Assembly (NCBI RefSeq): GCF_014333585.1
Contig: NZ_JACSCW010000002.1
Location: 248,001 to 312,000, forward strand
Direction: 5' to 3'
DNA: 64,000 nucleotides
From: Hymenobacter sp. BT188
GTDB lineage: Bacteria > Bacteroidota > Bacteroidia > Cytophagales > Hymenobacteraceae
Under the pieces are notes generated by a model. The model saw nothing but the letters and a program-made list of their open reading frames with translations. It was not told where the DNA came from and ran no database searches. Position 1 is the first letter of the stretch. Each line of letters begins with the position of its first letter. Both the position numbers and the translations under genes were made by a program. Of this stretch, positions 53,698 to 62,222 are shown piece after piece.

Positions 53698-54699
53698 ATG
53701 ACGCTTTCTGAATCTAAGCTACGCCTTGGCATACTGTCGCTTATAGTGAGTGCCGTGCTGGTAGCCGTGAAGTTCTACGCCTATATGCTCACGGCCTCCC
53801 AAGCCGTACTCACCGACGCGCTAGAATCCATTATCAACGTGTTTACCAGCGGGTTTGCGCTGTATAGTCTGTATTTGTCGGGCTTACCCAAGGATGAAAA
53901 CCACCCTTACGGCCACGGCAAAGTAGAGTATCTGTCGGTGGGGTTTGAGGGTGCCTTGATCCTGATTGCCGGCGTTTATATTTTCTATAGCGCCACGCTG
54001 GCCTTCCTGGAACCACACGCCGTTGCGCGCCCCGACTTAGGTATGGCCTTGCTCGGCATTACGGCCTTGGCCAACTTAGCCGTGGGTTTTCTGCTGATTA
54101 AGTCCGGCCGTAAGCTTAAATCGGTGGCTTTGGTAGGCGATGGGCAACACCTCTATCTTGATGCGGTAAGTACCATTGTGTCCTGTGTAGCCTTGTTGCT
54201 GGTGGCCGCTACCGGCAACGTACTGTTCGATGCGGGCGCGGCTTTGCTGCTGGGGGGCTTTATTGTGGTGAATGGCCTGCGCATGGTGCGCCGATCGGTG
54301 GGCGGCCTTATGGATGAATCGGACGTGGAAATTGTGCGGGAGGTAATCGGCGAGCTACAGCAGTTTCGCCGCCCGGCCTGGATTGATGTGCACAACTTGC
54401 GCGTGCTGCGCTATGGCGCTAACCTCCACATCGACTGCCACATGACCATGCCGTACTACTTCAGCCTCGATGAAATTCATAATGAGCTGAACGACATCGA
54501 AGCCCTCATTCGCCAGCGCTTCGATGTAGATGTGGAGATGTTTGTGCACGCCGACCCCTGCACTGCTACTGCCTGCGCCCACTGCCACATGTCGGAGTGC
54601 CCGGTGCGCCAGCATCCGTTTAGCCAGGAAATTGGCTGGACACTGACCAATGCCGTGAAGAACGAGCGGCACCAGCTGGTAGCAGAGCAAGCACAATAG
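53698..54699 (+). CDS. Cation diffusion facilitator (metal efflux) with Cys-rich tail
   Basis: 333 residues from ATG 53698 (MTLSESKLRLG). Six TM segments with CDF metal sites: TM2 VLTDALESIINV (the D-x3-E-like pair), ENHPYGHGKVEYLS, and TM5 LYLDAVSTIVSCVALL; cytoplasmic C-terminal ferredoxin-like domain with DCHMTMPYYFSLDEIH. The extreme C-terminus adds HADPCTATACAHCHMSEC, a CxxxxCxxCxxxxC array likely to bind metal. Divergent from mntH, so likely an exporter (Mn, Zn or Fe) countering the importer. Confidence 0.9.
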   Translation: MTLSESKLRLGILSLIVSAVLVAVKFYAYMLTASQAVLTDALESIINVFTSGFALYSLYLSGLPKDENHPYGHGKVEYLSVGFEGALILIAGVYIFYSATLAFLEPHAVARPDLGMALLGITALANLAVGFLLIKSGRKLKSVALVGDGQHLYLDAVSTIVSCVALLLVAATGNVLFDAGAALLLGGFIVVNGLRMVRRSVGGLMDESDVEIVREVIGELQQFRRPAWIDVHNLRVLRYGANLHIDCHMTMPYYFSLDEIHNELNDIEALIRQRFDVDVEMFVHADPCTATACAHCHMSECPVRQHPFSQEIGWTLTNAVKNERHQLVAEQAQ

Positions 54700-54701
54700 A
54701 G

Positions 54702-56090
54702 TTACTCAATTATCAGTCGCCGCGCGTATTGCTCCGTCGCGTTGCGTACCTGCACTACATATACGCCAGCCCGTAATCCCGCCAAGCTTAAATTCAGTTC
54801 TGCTTGCTGGGGGGCAAATTTGGCCGTACGCACCACGCGCCCTAGCGCATCATGAATAGTAGCGGAAGTAGCCGACGTGGGTGCAGTTGGCAAGCGTACT
54901 GCTACCGTCTGACGTGCCGGATTTGGCCAAAGGCCCAGCGCCGCATTGCGCGCTTCGGATTTGGTACTAAGCACAAACCCCCGGTTTTCCAGCGTCACAA
55001 TCTGGTCGTTGCCACTACCGTTGCTGGTAGCCACATATACGCGGCCGGCCGGCGAAACGCACAAAGCCCGCAAGCGCCCATATCTGTTTATCAAGAACTC
55101 CGATGGAGTTATCGTTGAAATGGCGTCGCCGGCAGCATTGAGCGGAAGCTGCACCAGCCTGGAAGCCTTCAACGTTGCCATCAGCAGGCTGCCGCGCCAC
55201 TCCGGAATAGCTGGTGAGTCGTAATAAGTCAGCCCAGCTACGGCCAACGTAGGGGTCCAGATGAAAAGAGGCTGGCGAACATTATTGGCGGCGCAAAAAG
55301 CCGTTTCATCCGTTTGGTCGCATTTGCCGGGAACGTTGGGCCAGCCATAGTTGCGGCCCGACTCTATCAGGTTTAGTTCATCATCAGAATTCTCCCCGTG
55401 CTCCGAGCTGTAAATACGGCCCGACGGTAACCGCACCAAACCCTGCGCATTACGGTGGCCCAGCGTATACACCCGACTGCCCGACGTAGGATTGTCGGAG
55501 GGAATGCTGCCATCCAGGTTCATCCGCAAAATCTTGCCATTGAGTGAGGCCGGATTCTGCGAGTCAGAGCGAAGCTGGGCATCGCCGGTAGTCATGAGCA
55601 AGGTACGGTCGGGGAGGATGAGCAGGCGGGAACCGCTGTGAGTTGTGGTGGAGATAATATTGCCCAGCAGCACCAATGGGGCGCTAAGCGACGTGGTAGC
55701 AGCATTGTAGGTATAGCGTACTACCTTTTCTTTCAGTCCGTTATCGTTGTAATTGTATACGATATAGAGGTAAGGCGAGGTGGTAGCAAAATCTGGGTGG
55801 AGCACCATACCCAGTAGGCCGCTTTCGCCGGTGGGCGCCACATCGGGCACATTCAGCAAGGGCAGCACCTGCCCCGTGGTTGGGTTCACACGACTAATTC
55901 GGCCACCGCGCTCGGTCATCCAGATAAAATCATCCGGCCCCCAAACCAGCTCCCACGGAATGTCAAGCCCGGTAGCCAGCGGTGTGGCCGATATCGTGGT
56001 ACTGCCGACCGGAAACGTGATGGTCTGGGCGGAGACAGCGGTAGTTAGCAAACTGCTGACCAGCAAAAGCGAAGCGGCGAAGGTTTTCAT
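54702..56090 (-). CDS. Secreted PQQ-type sugar dehydrogenase with T9SS sorting domain
   Basis: 462 residues. Signal peptide ending TAVSAQ, then the glucose/sorbosone dehydrogenase six-bladed propeller: GLDIPWELVWGPDDFIWMTERGGRISRVNP, SGLLGMVLHPDFATTSPYLYIVYNYND, RLLILPDRTLLMTTGD, GKILRMNLDGSIPSDNP, YTLGHRNAQGLV and SEHGENSDDELNLIESGRNYGWP. A C-terminal type A T9SS domain follows (ALGLWPNPARQTVAVRLP ... GVYVVQVRNATEQYARRLIIE). Predicted to oxidise aldose sugars outside the cell; PQQ must come from elsewhere. Its stop is 2 bp from the converging CDF stop. Confidence 0.92.
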   Translation of the reverse strand: MKTFAASLLLVSSLLTTAVSAQTITFPVGSTTISATPLATGLDIPWELVWGPDDFIWMTERGGRISRVNPTTGQVLPLLNVPDVAPTGESGLLGMVLHPDFATTSPYLYIVYNYNDNGLKEKVVRYTYNAATTSLSAPLVLLGNIISTTTHSGSRLLILPDRTLLMTTGDAQLRSDSQNPASLNGKILRMNLDGSIPSDNPTSGSRVYTLGHRNAQGLVRLPSGRIYSSEHGENSDDELNLIESGRNYGWPNVPGKCDQTDETAFCAANNVRQPLFIWTPTLAVAGLTYYDSPAIPEWRGSLLMATLKASRLVQLPLNAAGDAISTITPSEFLINRYGRLRALCVSPAGRVYVATSNGSGNDQIVTLENRGFVLSTKSEARNAALGLWPNPARQTVAVRLPTAPTSATSATIHDALGRVVRTAKFAPQQAELNLSLAGLRAGVYVVQVRNATEQYARRLIIE

Positions 56091-56240
56091 AGCTTGAATA
56101 AATAGCTGAAGCTGAACAGTGTACAGAGACTAACGAATGAATAACACATTCGGATTAGCTTAGTATTGCCCTACGAGGGATTAATTTTATTTCTCCCGTA
56201 CTTTCCCGTCTCCTTCTTCGCCTACCCACTCTTCTTTAAG

Positions 56241-57926
56241 ATGATGAAAAAAATACTGCCCTTGCTGGCAATTGGTGCTGTCAGCTTTGGCGCGGGTGCC
56301 ATGTTGCCCCGCCCTGCCGCCGATTTGCCCCCCATCACAGTTCCTATGCTTCAGGCTGCGCAGGGCTTGTTGGGCCTGAATTTTACCGACGCTCAACTCG
56401 ACTCCACGCGCCGCGACCTCGAAGACAACCGCAAAGACTATGAGCAGCTGCGTAAGGTGAAGCTGCCCAACAGTGTGGCGCCCACGCTCGTCTTCGACCC
56501 CATACCGCTGCGCCTGCGCCAAACTATGATGCCTAAAGCCAGCAACGACTTTGGAAAATTGCCCCCCACAGCCAAAATAAAGCTGCCAGCCAACCGCGAC
56601 GATCTGGCTTTCTATACCGTGCGGCAACTCAGCGAGCTGGTGCGCACCAAGCAGATTTCCTCCGAGGAGCTGACCCGTTTTTTCCTGGCTCGCCTCAAAA
56701 AATACGACCCCAAGCTGCTCTGTGTCACTACCCTGACCGAGGAGTTGGCCTTACAGCAGGCCCAGCAGGCCGATAAAGAAATTAAAGCCGGCAAATACCG
56801 TGGTCCATTGCATGGTATTCCGTTCGGCGTCAAAGATTTATTCAGCACCAAAACCTACAAAACCACTTGGGGATCGGTGCCCTACAAAGACCAGATGCTG
56901 GACGAGGATGCGGCCGTAGTTACGCGTTTGCGCGAGGCGGGGGGCGTTTTGGTAGCCAAATTCACGTTGGGTGAGTTGGCCATGGGCGACGTGTGGTACG
57001 GGGGCAAAACCCGCTCGCCCTGGAACATTACGCAAGGCAGTAGTGGCTCTTCGGCCGGTTCCGCATCGGCAGTAGGAGCGGGGCTGGTGCCGTACGCTAT
57101 TGGCACTGAGACGCTGGGCTCGATTGTGAGTCCCAGCACGGCCTGCGGCGTCACGGGTTTGCGGTCGTCGTATGGGCGCATAAGTCGGGCCGGGGCAATG
57201 GCCCTTAGCTGGAGCATGGACAAAGTAGGCCCCCTGGCGCGCTCAGCCGAAGATTGCGCCTTGGTATTTGCTGCCCTCGTAGGCGCCGACGCCCGCGACC
57301 CTGCCACTACTATGATACCCGCCGGCTTTAAGTACGCATTTGATACTGACATCAAAAAGATGCGTGTAGGCTATCTGAAAGCTGATTTCGACCGTGACTA
57401 CCCCACCAAAGCCAACGACCAGGCTTCGCTGGAAGCTCTGCGCAAACTCGGCGTGCAACTAGTGCCGCTCGATTTACACAACCTGCCTGCTGGAGAATTG
57501 ACATTCGTACTTAATGCTGAGGGCGCCGCTGCCTTCGATGAACTCACCCGTTCGGGCCGCGATGCCATGATGGTGAATCAGGGCCGTAATGCCTGGCCAA
57601 ATTCCTTTCGAACATCTCGCTTTATTCCGGCCGTGGAATATATCCAGGCCCAGCGGGTTCGGCGCCAGCTAATCGAAGAGGTAGATAAGCGCTTACAAGG
57701 CTTTGATGCGTATGTGGCACCTTCTTTTGGGGGACCTAACTTAGTTATTACCAACCTCACCGGCCATCCAGCGGTGGTAGTGCCCAATGGTTTCCGCCCC
57801 AACGGCCTGCCCAGTACCATTACTTTTGGGGGGCAGCTTTTTGAGGAAGCCAAACTGCTAGCGCTAGTCAAAGCCTATCAGGATGCGACGGATTTTGATG
57901 AAAAACATCCCTCGCTTAACTTTTAG
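56241..57926 (+). CDS. Exported amidase (amidase signature family)
   Basis: About 561 residues from the ATG pair giving MMKKILPLLAIGAVSFGAGAML, a probable signal peptide. A unique N-terminal 130 residues are followed by the amidase signature domain: Lys in PFGVKDLFSTK, cis-Ser and nucleophile Ser in QGSSGSSAGSASAVGAGLVPYAIGTETLGSIVSPS, the third motif CGVTGLRSSYGRISRAGAM. The triad Lys-Ser-Ser is complete. The exported location separates it from GatA; the substrate could be a peptide amide or a small amide. The stretch just after the gene is the REP-like repeat. Confidence 0.88.
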   Translation: MMKKILPLLAIGAVSFGAGAMLPRPAADLPPITVPMLQAAQGLLGLNFTDAQLDSTRRDLEDNRKDYEQLRKVKLPNSVAPTLVFDPIPLRLRQTMMPKASNDFGKLPPTAKIKLPANRDDLAFYTVRQLSELVRTKQISSEELTRFFLARLKKYDPKLLCVTTLTEELALQQAQQADKEIKAGKYRGPLHGIPFGVKDLFSTKTYKTTWGSVPYKDQMLDEDAAVVTRLREAGGVLVAKFTLGELAMGDVWYGGKTRSPWNITQGSSGSSAGSASAVGAGLVPYAIGTETLGSIVSPSTACGVTGLRSSYGRISRAGAMALSWSMDKVGPLARSAEDCALVFAALVGADARDPATTMIPAGFKYAFDTDIKKMRVGYLKADFDRDYPTKANDQASLEALRKLGVQLVPLDLHNLPAGELTFVLNAEGAAAFDELTRSGRDAMMVNQGRNAWPNSFRTSRFIPAVEYIQAQRVRRQLIEEVDKRLQGFDAYVAPSFGGPNLVITNLTGHPAVVVPNGFRPNGLPSTITFGGQLFEEAKLLALVKAYQDATDFDEKHPSLNF

Positions 57927-57942
57927 TGATGTTTCAAAGCCC

Positions 57943-58035
57943 GTCATGCAGAGCAACGCGAAGCATCTCGCGTGCTGATGTGAGAGTATTAACCAAACGG
58001 CCGCGAGCGAGATGCTTCGCGTTGCTCTGCATGAC
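57943..58035. repeat. REP/BIME-like inverted repeat
   Basis: Perfect 29-bp arms: 57943-57971 (GTCATGCAGAGCAACGCGAA...) and its reverse complement 58007-58035, around a 35-nt loop. The core GAAGCATCTCGC with a GTCATGC end resembles small dispersed palindromic repeats I associate with Hymenobacter genomes. Lies between the amidase and acetyltransferase genes; could act as a terminator, RNA stabiliser or a mobilised repeat. Confidence 0.82.
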
Positions 58036-58067
58036 CCCCTAATAATTAACCTTACCAGTTAGAGAAA

Positions 58068-58532
58068 ATGCCATCCAGCCTTCACCAACGCGCCGACGGC
58101 TACTTCATCTCCACAGATCCCGCCCGCCTGGACTTGGCCGTTATCCATAGTTTTCTGGCCAATGACTCGTACTGGGCCCGCAATATGCCCCGCGAACTAT
58201 TGGATCGAGCTATTCACAACTCGCTCAACTTTGGCTTGTACGCTCCCGATGGCTGCCAGGCTGGCTTCGCCCGCGTCGTCACCGATCGCGCGACATTTAC
58301 CTGGCTCTGCGACGTATTTGTGCTGCCTGAGTTTCGGGGTCATGGCTTATCCAAGTGGCTGATGGAGTGCGTGTGGGCTCATTCCGATTTGCAGGGACAG
58401 AGGCGACATCTACTAGCCACGCTGGATGCGCACACACTCTATACCCAGTTTGGATTTAGCCCCCTGGCCGAACCTGAGCGGTTTTTGGAGATACGCTTCG
58501 CGAATCCGTACGGCGTACCGACCAGCCACTAG
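58068..58532 (+). CDS. GNAT-family N-acetyltransferase
   Basis: 154 residues. Acetyl-CoA binding motif A is seen as LCDVFVLPEFRGHGLSKWLMECV (R/Q-x-x-G-x-G/A in the form RGHGLS), with the preceding strand FGLYAPDGCQAGFARVVTDRATFTWL and a C-terminal FGFSPLAEPERFLEIRF. Small GNAT, close to the ElaA-like or YdhP-like 'GNAT' sets; substrate unknown. No shared operon is visible. Confidence 0.87.
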   Translation: MPSSLHQRADGYFISTDPARLDLAVIHSFLANDSYWARNMPRELLDRAIHNSLNFGLYAPDGCQAGFARVVTDRATFTWLCDVFVLPEFRGHGLSKWLMECVWAHSDLQGQRRHLLATLDAHTLYTQFGFSPLAEPERFLEIRFANPYGVPTSH

Positions 58533-58632
58533 GTACAGCAATGATCACTGACTTAATGGTTCGCGCCTGTCCTTGCCGCGGGCTTGCGTATTTTGCGGTA
58601 GGCTTTCATGTTTCATCTTTCTTAACTACCTG

Positions 58633-61113
58633 ATGCGCGTTTCGTTCGTCGTGCGGGCGCTGGCTTTGTTGGGGCCAGTTTCTGCTGCTTTTGCTCAAAC
58701 TCCCACCGCTGCGCCGGCGGCTTCGCTCGGCCCGCTTACGGTCGAGAAAATCATGCGCGACCCAGCGCAGTGGATTGGTACGGCTCCTTCAAATATTTAT
58801 TGGGGAGAAGATGGCAAACGCATCTACTTCAACTGGAACCCCGACAAAAACCGGCGCGATTCGCTGTATGCAGTAGCGCCCAGCGGTGGTACGCCCCGCA
58901 AAATCAGCTTCCGCGACCAGCTAAATTTGCCCCCCAACACGGGTGTGTACGACCAGAAGTTCACCCGCAAAGTATATGAGAAGGACGGCGATATTTACTT
59001 GCTTGACTTAAAAACTAACAAGGCTCGGCGCGTGACTAGCACGGCTGAAAGGGAGTCAGATGCGGCTTTTGCGCTGCAAGGCCAGTTGGTGAGCTACACG
59101 CGGGGGGGGAATTTATTTACCTGGAACCCAACCAATGGCGAAACAGTGCAGCGCACCGATTTTCGCAAAGGCAACAACCCCGCAAAAGGCTCGCCCACCG
59201 ATCAGTCGGAAAAGTATCTGAAGGCTCAGCAGCTGGCGTTATTCCAAGTGATTCAGCAGCGCGATAAGGATCAGCAGGATCGGCAGCGTGTGCAAAAAGC
59301 CCTGAATAAACTGCGTCCGAAGGCCATTTACTTGGGCCTCAAAACGGTACGTAACCTCCAGCTCAGCCCCGATGGACGCTTTGTGACGTATTCGCTGGTG
59401 CAGGAGCCAGGCAGCGAAAAAGTAGCCATTGTGCCCAATTTCGTAACGGCTTCGGGCTTTACAGAGGACTTGTCTACGCGTACCAAGGTAGGCGCGCCCC
59501 AAACCGCAATGGAGTTGGGTATTTATGACATCGGCCGTGATACCACGTTTGTGCTGGGCTACCGCGATTTGAAGGGCTTGGACGAAATGCCCGCTTATCG
59601 CAAAGAATACCAGTTGAAGGCCAAAGCCCCGACGACAGCTGATTCAACGAAAGCCACGGCTAAGAAAGCCGAAAAGCCCGCTACAGAATTGCGCCGCGTG
59701 GCTCCATTTGGCCCGTTTTGGTCCGACAACGGCGAGCGGGCCTTCCTCGTGATGCGCTCCGCCGACAACAAAGACCGCTGGATTGTGGGGCTCGACCCAA
59801 GCACCCAGAAAATCATTCTCCTTGACCGTCAGCGCGACGAGGCCTGGATCAACGGCCCTGGTATTGGCTACGGAGCAGGCAATGTGGGCTGGCTGCCAGA
59901 TAACAAGCGTGTGTGGTTTCAAAGTGAGGAAAGTGGCTACTCACACCTGTATACTGTTGACGTAACGAATCAGCAGCGTAAAGCTTTGACCAGCGGTAAG
60001 TTCGAGATTCAAAAAGCCGAGCTTTCGCGGGATAAGAAGACGTGGTATCTCTCTGCCAACAAAACACATCCTGGCGAGCAGCATTTCTACCGCATGCCGG
60101 TATCTGGGGGGCAAATGACGCAGATTACAACGCTCCCCGGCGCTTATGAAGTCACTGTCTCGCCCAATGAGAAGACCTTGGCCGTGCGCTATAGCTACTC
60201 CAATAAGCCCTGGGAGTTATTTGTGATGGACAATAAGCCGGGGGCCAAAATGCGCCAGCTTACCAACTCACTCACCACGGAGTTCAAAAGCTACGCCTGG
60301 CGCGACCCGGAAGTCATCACCATCAAAGCCCGCGACGGCGCCGATGTGTACGCCCGCCTCTATCGGCCAGTTAATGCCGTAGTCGAGGGTCCAGCCGTGA
60401 TTTTTGTGCATGGCGCCGGCTATTTGCAGAATGCACACAAATGGTGGAGCCAATACTCACGCGAGTACATGTTCCATAACCTGCTGGCCGACCAAGGCTA
60501 CACCGTGCTTGACATTGACTACCGCGGCTCGAGCGGCTACGGCCGCGATGTGCGCACGGGCATTTACCGCTTTATGGGTGGCAAGGACCTGTCCGATCAC
60601 GTGGATGGCGCGAAGCTGCTTACGGAGAAGTATGGTATCAGTCCTCAGCGGATTGGTATTTATGGTGGCTCGTATGGGGGCTTCATTACCCTTATGGCCA
60701 TGTTCACGGAGCCCGAAGTATTTAAAGCCGGCGCTGCATTACGCTCCGTTACCGACTGGGCCCACTACAACCACGGCTACACCGACAACATCCTCAATGA
60801 GCCCTACAACGATTCCATCGCCTACGCCCGGTCGTCGCCCATTTACCACGCCGAAGGCCTGAAAGGCGCTCTGCTCATGTGTCACGGCATGGTTGATACC
60901 AACGTGCACTTTCAGGACATTGTGCGCCTCACCCAGCGCCTTATTGAGTTGAAGAAAGAGAACTGGGAACTCGCTGTCTACCCCGTGGAAGACCACGGCT
61001 TTGTGGAGCCTAGCTCTTGGACCGATGAGTACAAGCGCATTCTTAAGCTATTTAACACCAATCTGAAATCAACCACGCCAGGTGGTACGGGTACCAGTAC
61101 TGGCGGACAATAA
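58633..61113 (+). CDS. S9-family serine peptidase (DPP4/acylaminoacyl-peptidase-like)
   Basis: 826 residues from the ATG giving MRVSFVVRALALLGPVSAAFAQ, a signal peptide (an upstream 20-codon extension is unlikely). An N-terminal beta-propeller (about 50-540; WSDNGERAFLVMRSADN, GWLPDNKRVWFQSEESGYSHLYTVD) precedes an alpha/beta-hydrolase domain: nucleophile Ser in IGIYGGSYGGFITLMA, Asp in LLMCHGMVDTNVHFQD and His in YPVEDHGFVEP. Exported oligopeptidase, probably scavenging peptides in the periplasm. Confidence 0.93.
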   Translation: MRVSFVVRALALLGPVSAAFAQTPTAAPAASLGPLTVEKIMRDPAQWIGTAPSNIYWGEDGKRIYFNWNPDKNRRDSLYAVAPSGGTPRKISFRDQLNLPPNTGVYDQKFTRKVYEKDGDIYLLDLKTNKARRVTSTAERESDAAFALQGQLVSYTRGGNLFTWNPTNGETVQRTDFRKGNNPAKGSPTDQSEKYLKAQQLALFQVIQQRDKDQQDRQRVQKALNKLRPKAIYLGLKTVRNLQLSPDGRFVTYSLVQEPGSEKVAIVPNFVTASGFTEDLSTRTKVGAPQTAMELGIYDIGRDTTFVLGYRDLKGLDEMPAYRKEYQLKAKAPTTADSTKATAKKAEKPATELRRVAPFGPFWSDNGERAFLVMRSADNKDRWIVGLDPSTQKIILLDRQRDEAWINGPGIGYGAGNVGWLPDNKRVWFQSEESGYSHLYTVDVTNQQRKALTSGKFEIQKAELSRDKKTWYLSANKTHPGEQHFYRMPVSGGQMTQITTLPGAYEVTVSPNEKTLAVRYSYSNKPWELFVMDNKPGAKMRQLTNSLTTEFKSYAWRDPEVITIKARDGADVYARLYRPVNAVVEGPAVIFVHGAGYLQNAHKWWSQYSREYMFHNLLADQGYTVLDIDYRGSSGYGRDVRTGIYRFMGGKDLSDHVDGAKLLTEKYGISPQRIGIYGGSYGGFITLMAMFTEPEVFKAGAALRSVTDWAHYNHGYTDNILNEPYNDSIAYARSSPIYHAEGLKGALLMCHGMVDTNVHFQDIVRLTQRLIELKKENWELAVYPVEDHGFVEPSSWTDEYKRILKLFNTNLKSTTPGGTGTSTGGQ

Positions 61114-61115
61114 TC

Positions 61116-61175
61116 TACAAGCACAAAAAAGCCCCCTAGACCAGATCTGGTCTAGGGGGCTTTTTTGTGCTTGTA
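61116..61175. terminator. 60-bp perfect palindrome, bidirectional terminator
   Basis: Perfect 30-bp arms without a spacer, centred on AGATCT, and containing AAAAAAGCCCCCTAG and its complement. It lies 2 bp after the S9 peptidase stop and 13 bp before the PAP2 phosphatase stop, so it ends both convergent transcripts. Confidence 0.95.
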
Positions 61176-61188
61176 TGATGCAAGACTC

Positions 61189-62019
61189 CTACAATTGCCG
61201 CGTCAGCGAGAAACCACTGTATGAATACCCATTTGGGGTGAAGCCTTGCAATGGCAATAGCGAAAAGCCTTTGCCGCTACGGTTCACTTTGTGCAAGTGC
61301 GGCACCAATATGCCCGCCCCGGCACCTACCGCGTAGCCAATAAGGTTGTCGGAAAGGAAGTGCTTGCCGGCGCGTAAGCGCAGGTAGCCCACGGTAGCAG
61401 GTACAGCCGCAGCGGCGGCCCACACATACGGCCGGGCTTGGGAGTTGGGGTGAAAGTCGTTGAATACTTTGGCCATGAAAAAGGTAGCTGTAGCTGTAGC
61501 GGCCGTATGACCCGCAAAAAATGAATTGGTAGAATTGCGGTTGCTACGCTGATCTATGTCGAGGCTAGCATTGTAGGCCAAGGGACGGCTACGTTCTGTC
61601 AAAGCCACAGTAGAAGTAAATAAGGTACCCGTTACAGCTAGAGTTTGAATATAGAGTGCGCCCAACTGCCCGAACTTCTTGCTCATATCCCGGTCAAGCA
61701 GGAACAGCGCTACCGGAGCTGCCAGTGAGCCATAGAATGGATAGTCACTGATGCGCTTAGCGTTTTCACTATAATAACCCGCTGCAAACCGGTCAAATCG
61801 ATTTACATCATCCCGGCGCAGGGCAAAGGCTTCACCGTCGCTTATGCCATCTTTTTTCTGCATTCCATTTAGCCCAATGGCCGTTCCTATTATCAAAGCA
61901 CCCGTAATAGGCGCGTCAATGCCGAAGTCGGTACGGTAAGGTGAGCGTTGCTGACCGAAGCCTGGCACTGCTACTGACAGCGTTAGAAAGATAAAAAATG
62001 AACGAACAATATTATTCAT
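61189..62019 (-). CDS. PAP2-superfamily phosphatase
   Basis: 276 residues with several hydrophobic segments and a probable signal anchor. The phosphatase motifs are partly intact: TERSRPLA (KxxxxxxRP), SFFAGHTA (PSGH, with Phe-Phe-Ala in place of the Pro-Ser-Gly) and LRAGKHFLSDNLIGY (SRxxxxxHxxxD, catalytic His and Asp). Likely acts on undecaprenyl or lipid phosphates at the membrane; which one cannot be told. Confidence 0.85.
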   Translation of the reverse strand: MNNIVRSFFIFLTLSVAVPGFGQQRSPYRTDFGIDAPITGALIIGTAIGLNGMQKKDGISDGEAFALRRDDVNRFDRFAAGYYSENAKRISDYPFYGSLAAPVALFLLDRDMSKKFGQLGALYIQTLAVTGTLFTSTVALTERSRPLAYNASLDIDQRSNRNSTNSFFAGHTAATATATFFMAKVFNDFHPNSQARPYVWAAAAAVPATVGYLRLRAGKHFLSDNLIGYAVGAGAGILVPHLHKVNRSGKGFSLLPLQGFTPNGYSYSGFSLTRQL

Positions 62020-62146
62020 GGAAAGTCAGGTAAAATGGATGATTGGCTACCCAAACGCAGGTTTAAAGTAAAAGTTGGTGCCTCACCTGTTAGTAATTGA
62101 GGCTGGGGGGCTTTTTAGGTTAATTATTTCCTTCATCATTTTCCCT

Positions 62147-62154
62147 TAGCTTTG
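62147..62154 (+). promoter_or_regulatory. Bacteroidota -7 promoter box for metK
   Basis: TAGCTTTG, perfect TAnnTTTG, 68 bp before the metK ATG. No SAM aptamer is recognisable in this 62-nt leader, unlike metY. Confidence 0.65.
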
Positions 62155-62222
62155 CGGCCTTCCGCGCCTCTTGGCGCACGGCTAAGTTTCTTTTTTACCG
62201 ACGACATTCTATCCCGACACTG

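Noticed and set aside
59102..59109. G8 tract as a phase-variable site in the S9 peptidase gene
   Set aside because: The reading frame is intact through it and homology continues on both sides; nothing suggests switching, although it is a natural slip site.
62155..62222. SAM riboswitch in front of metK
   Set aside because: The leader is too short and lacks the GGCAACC / GGTGC core.
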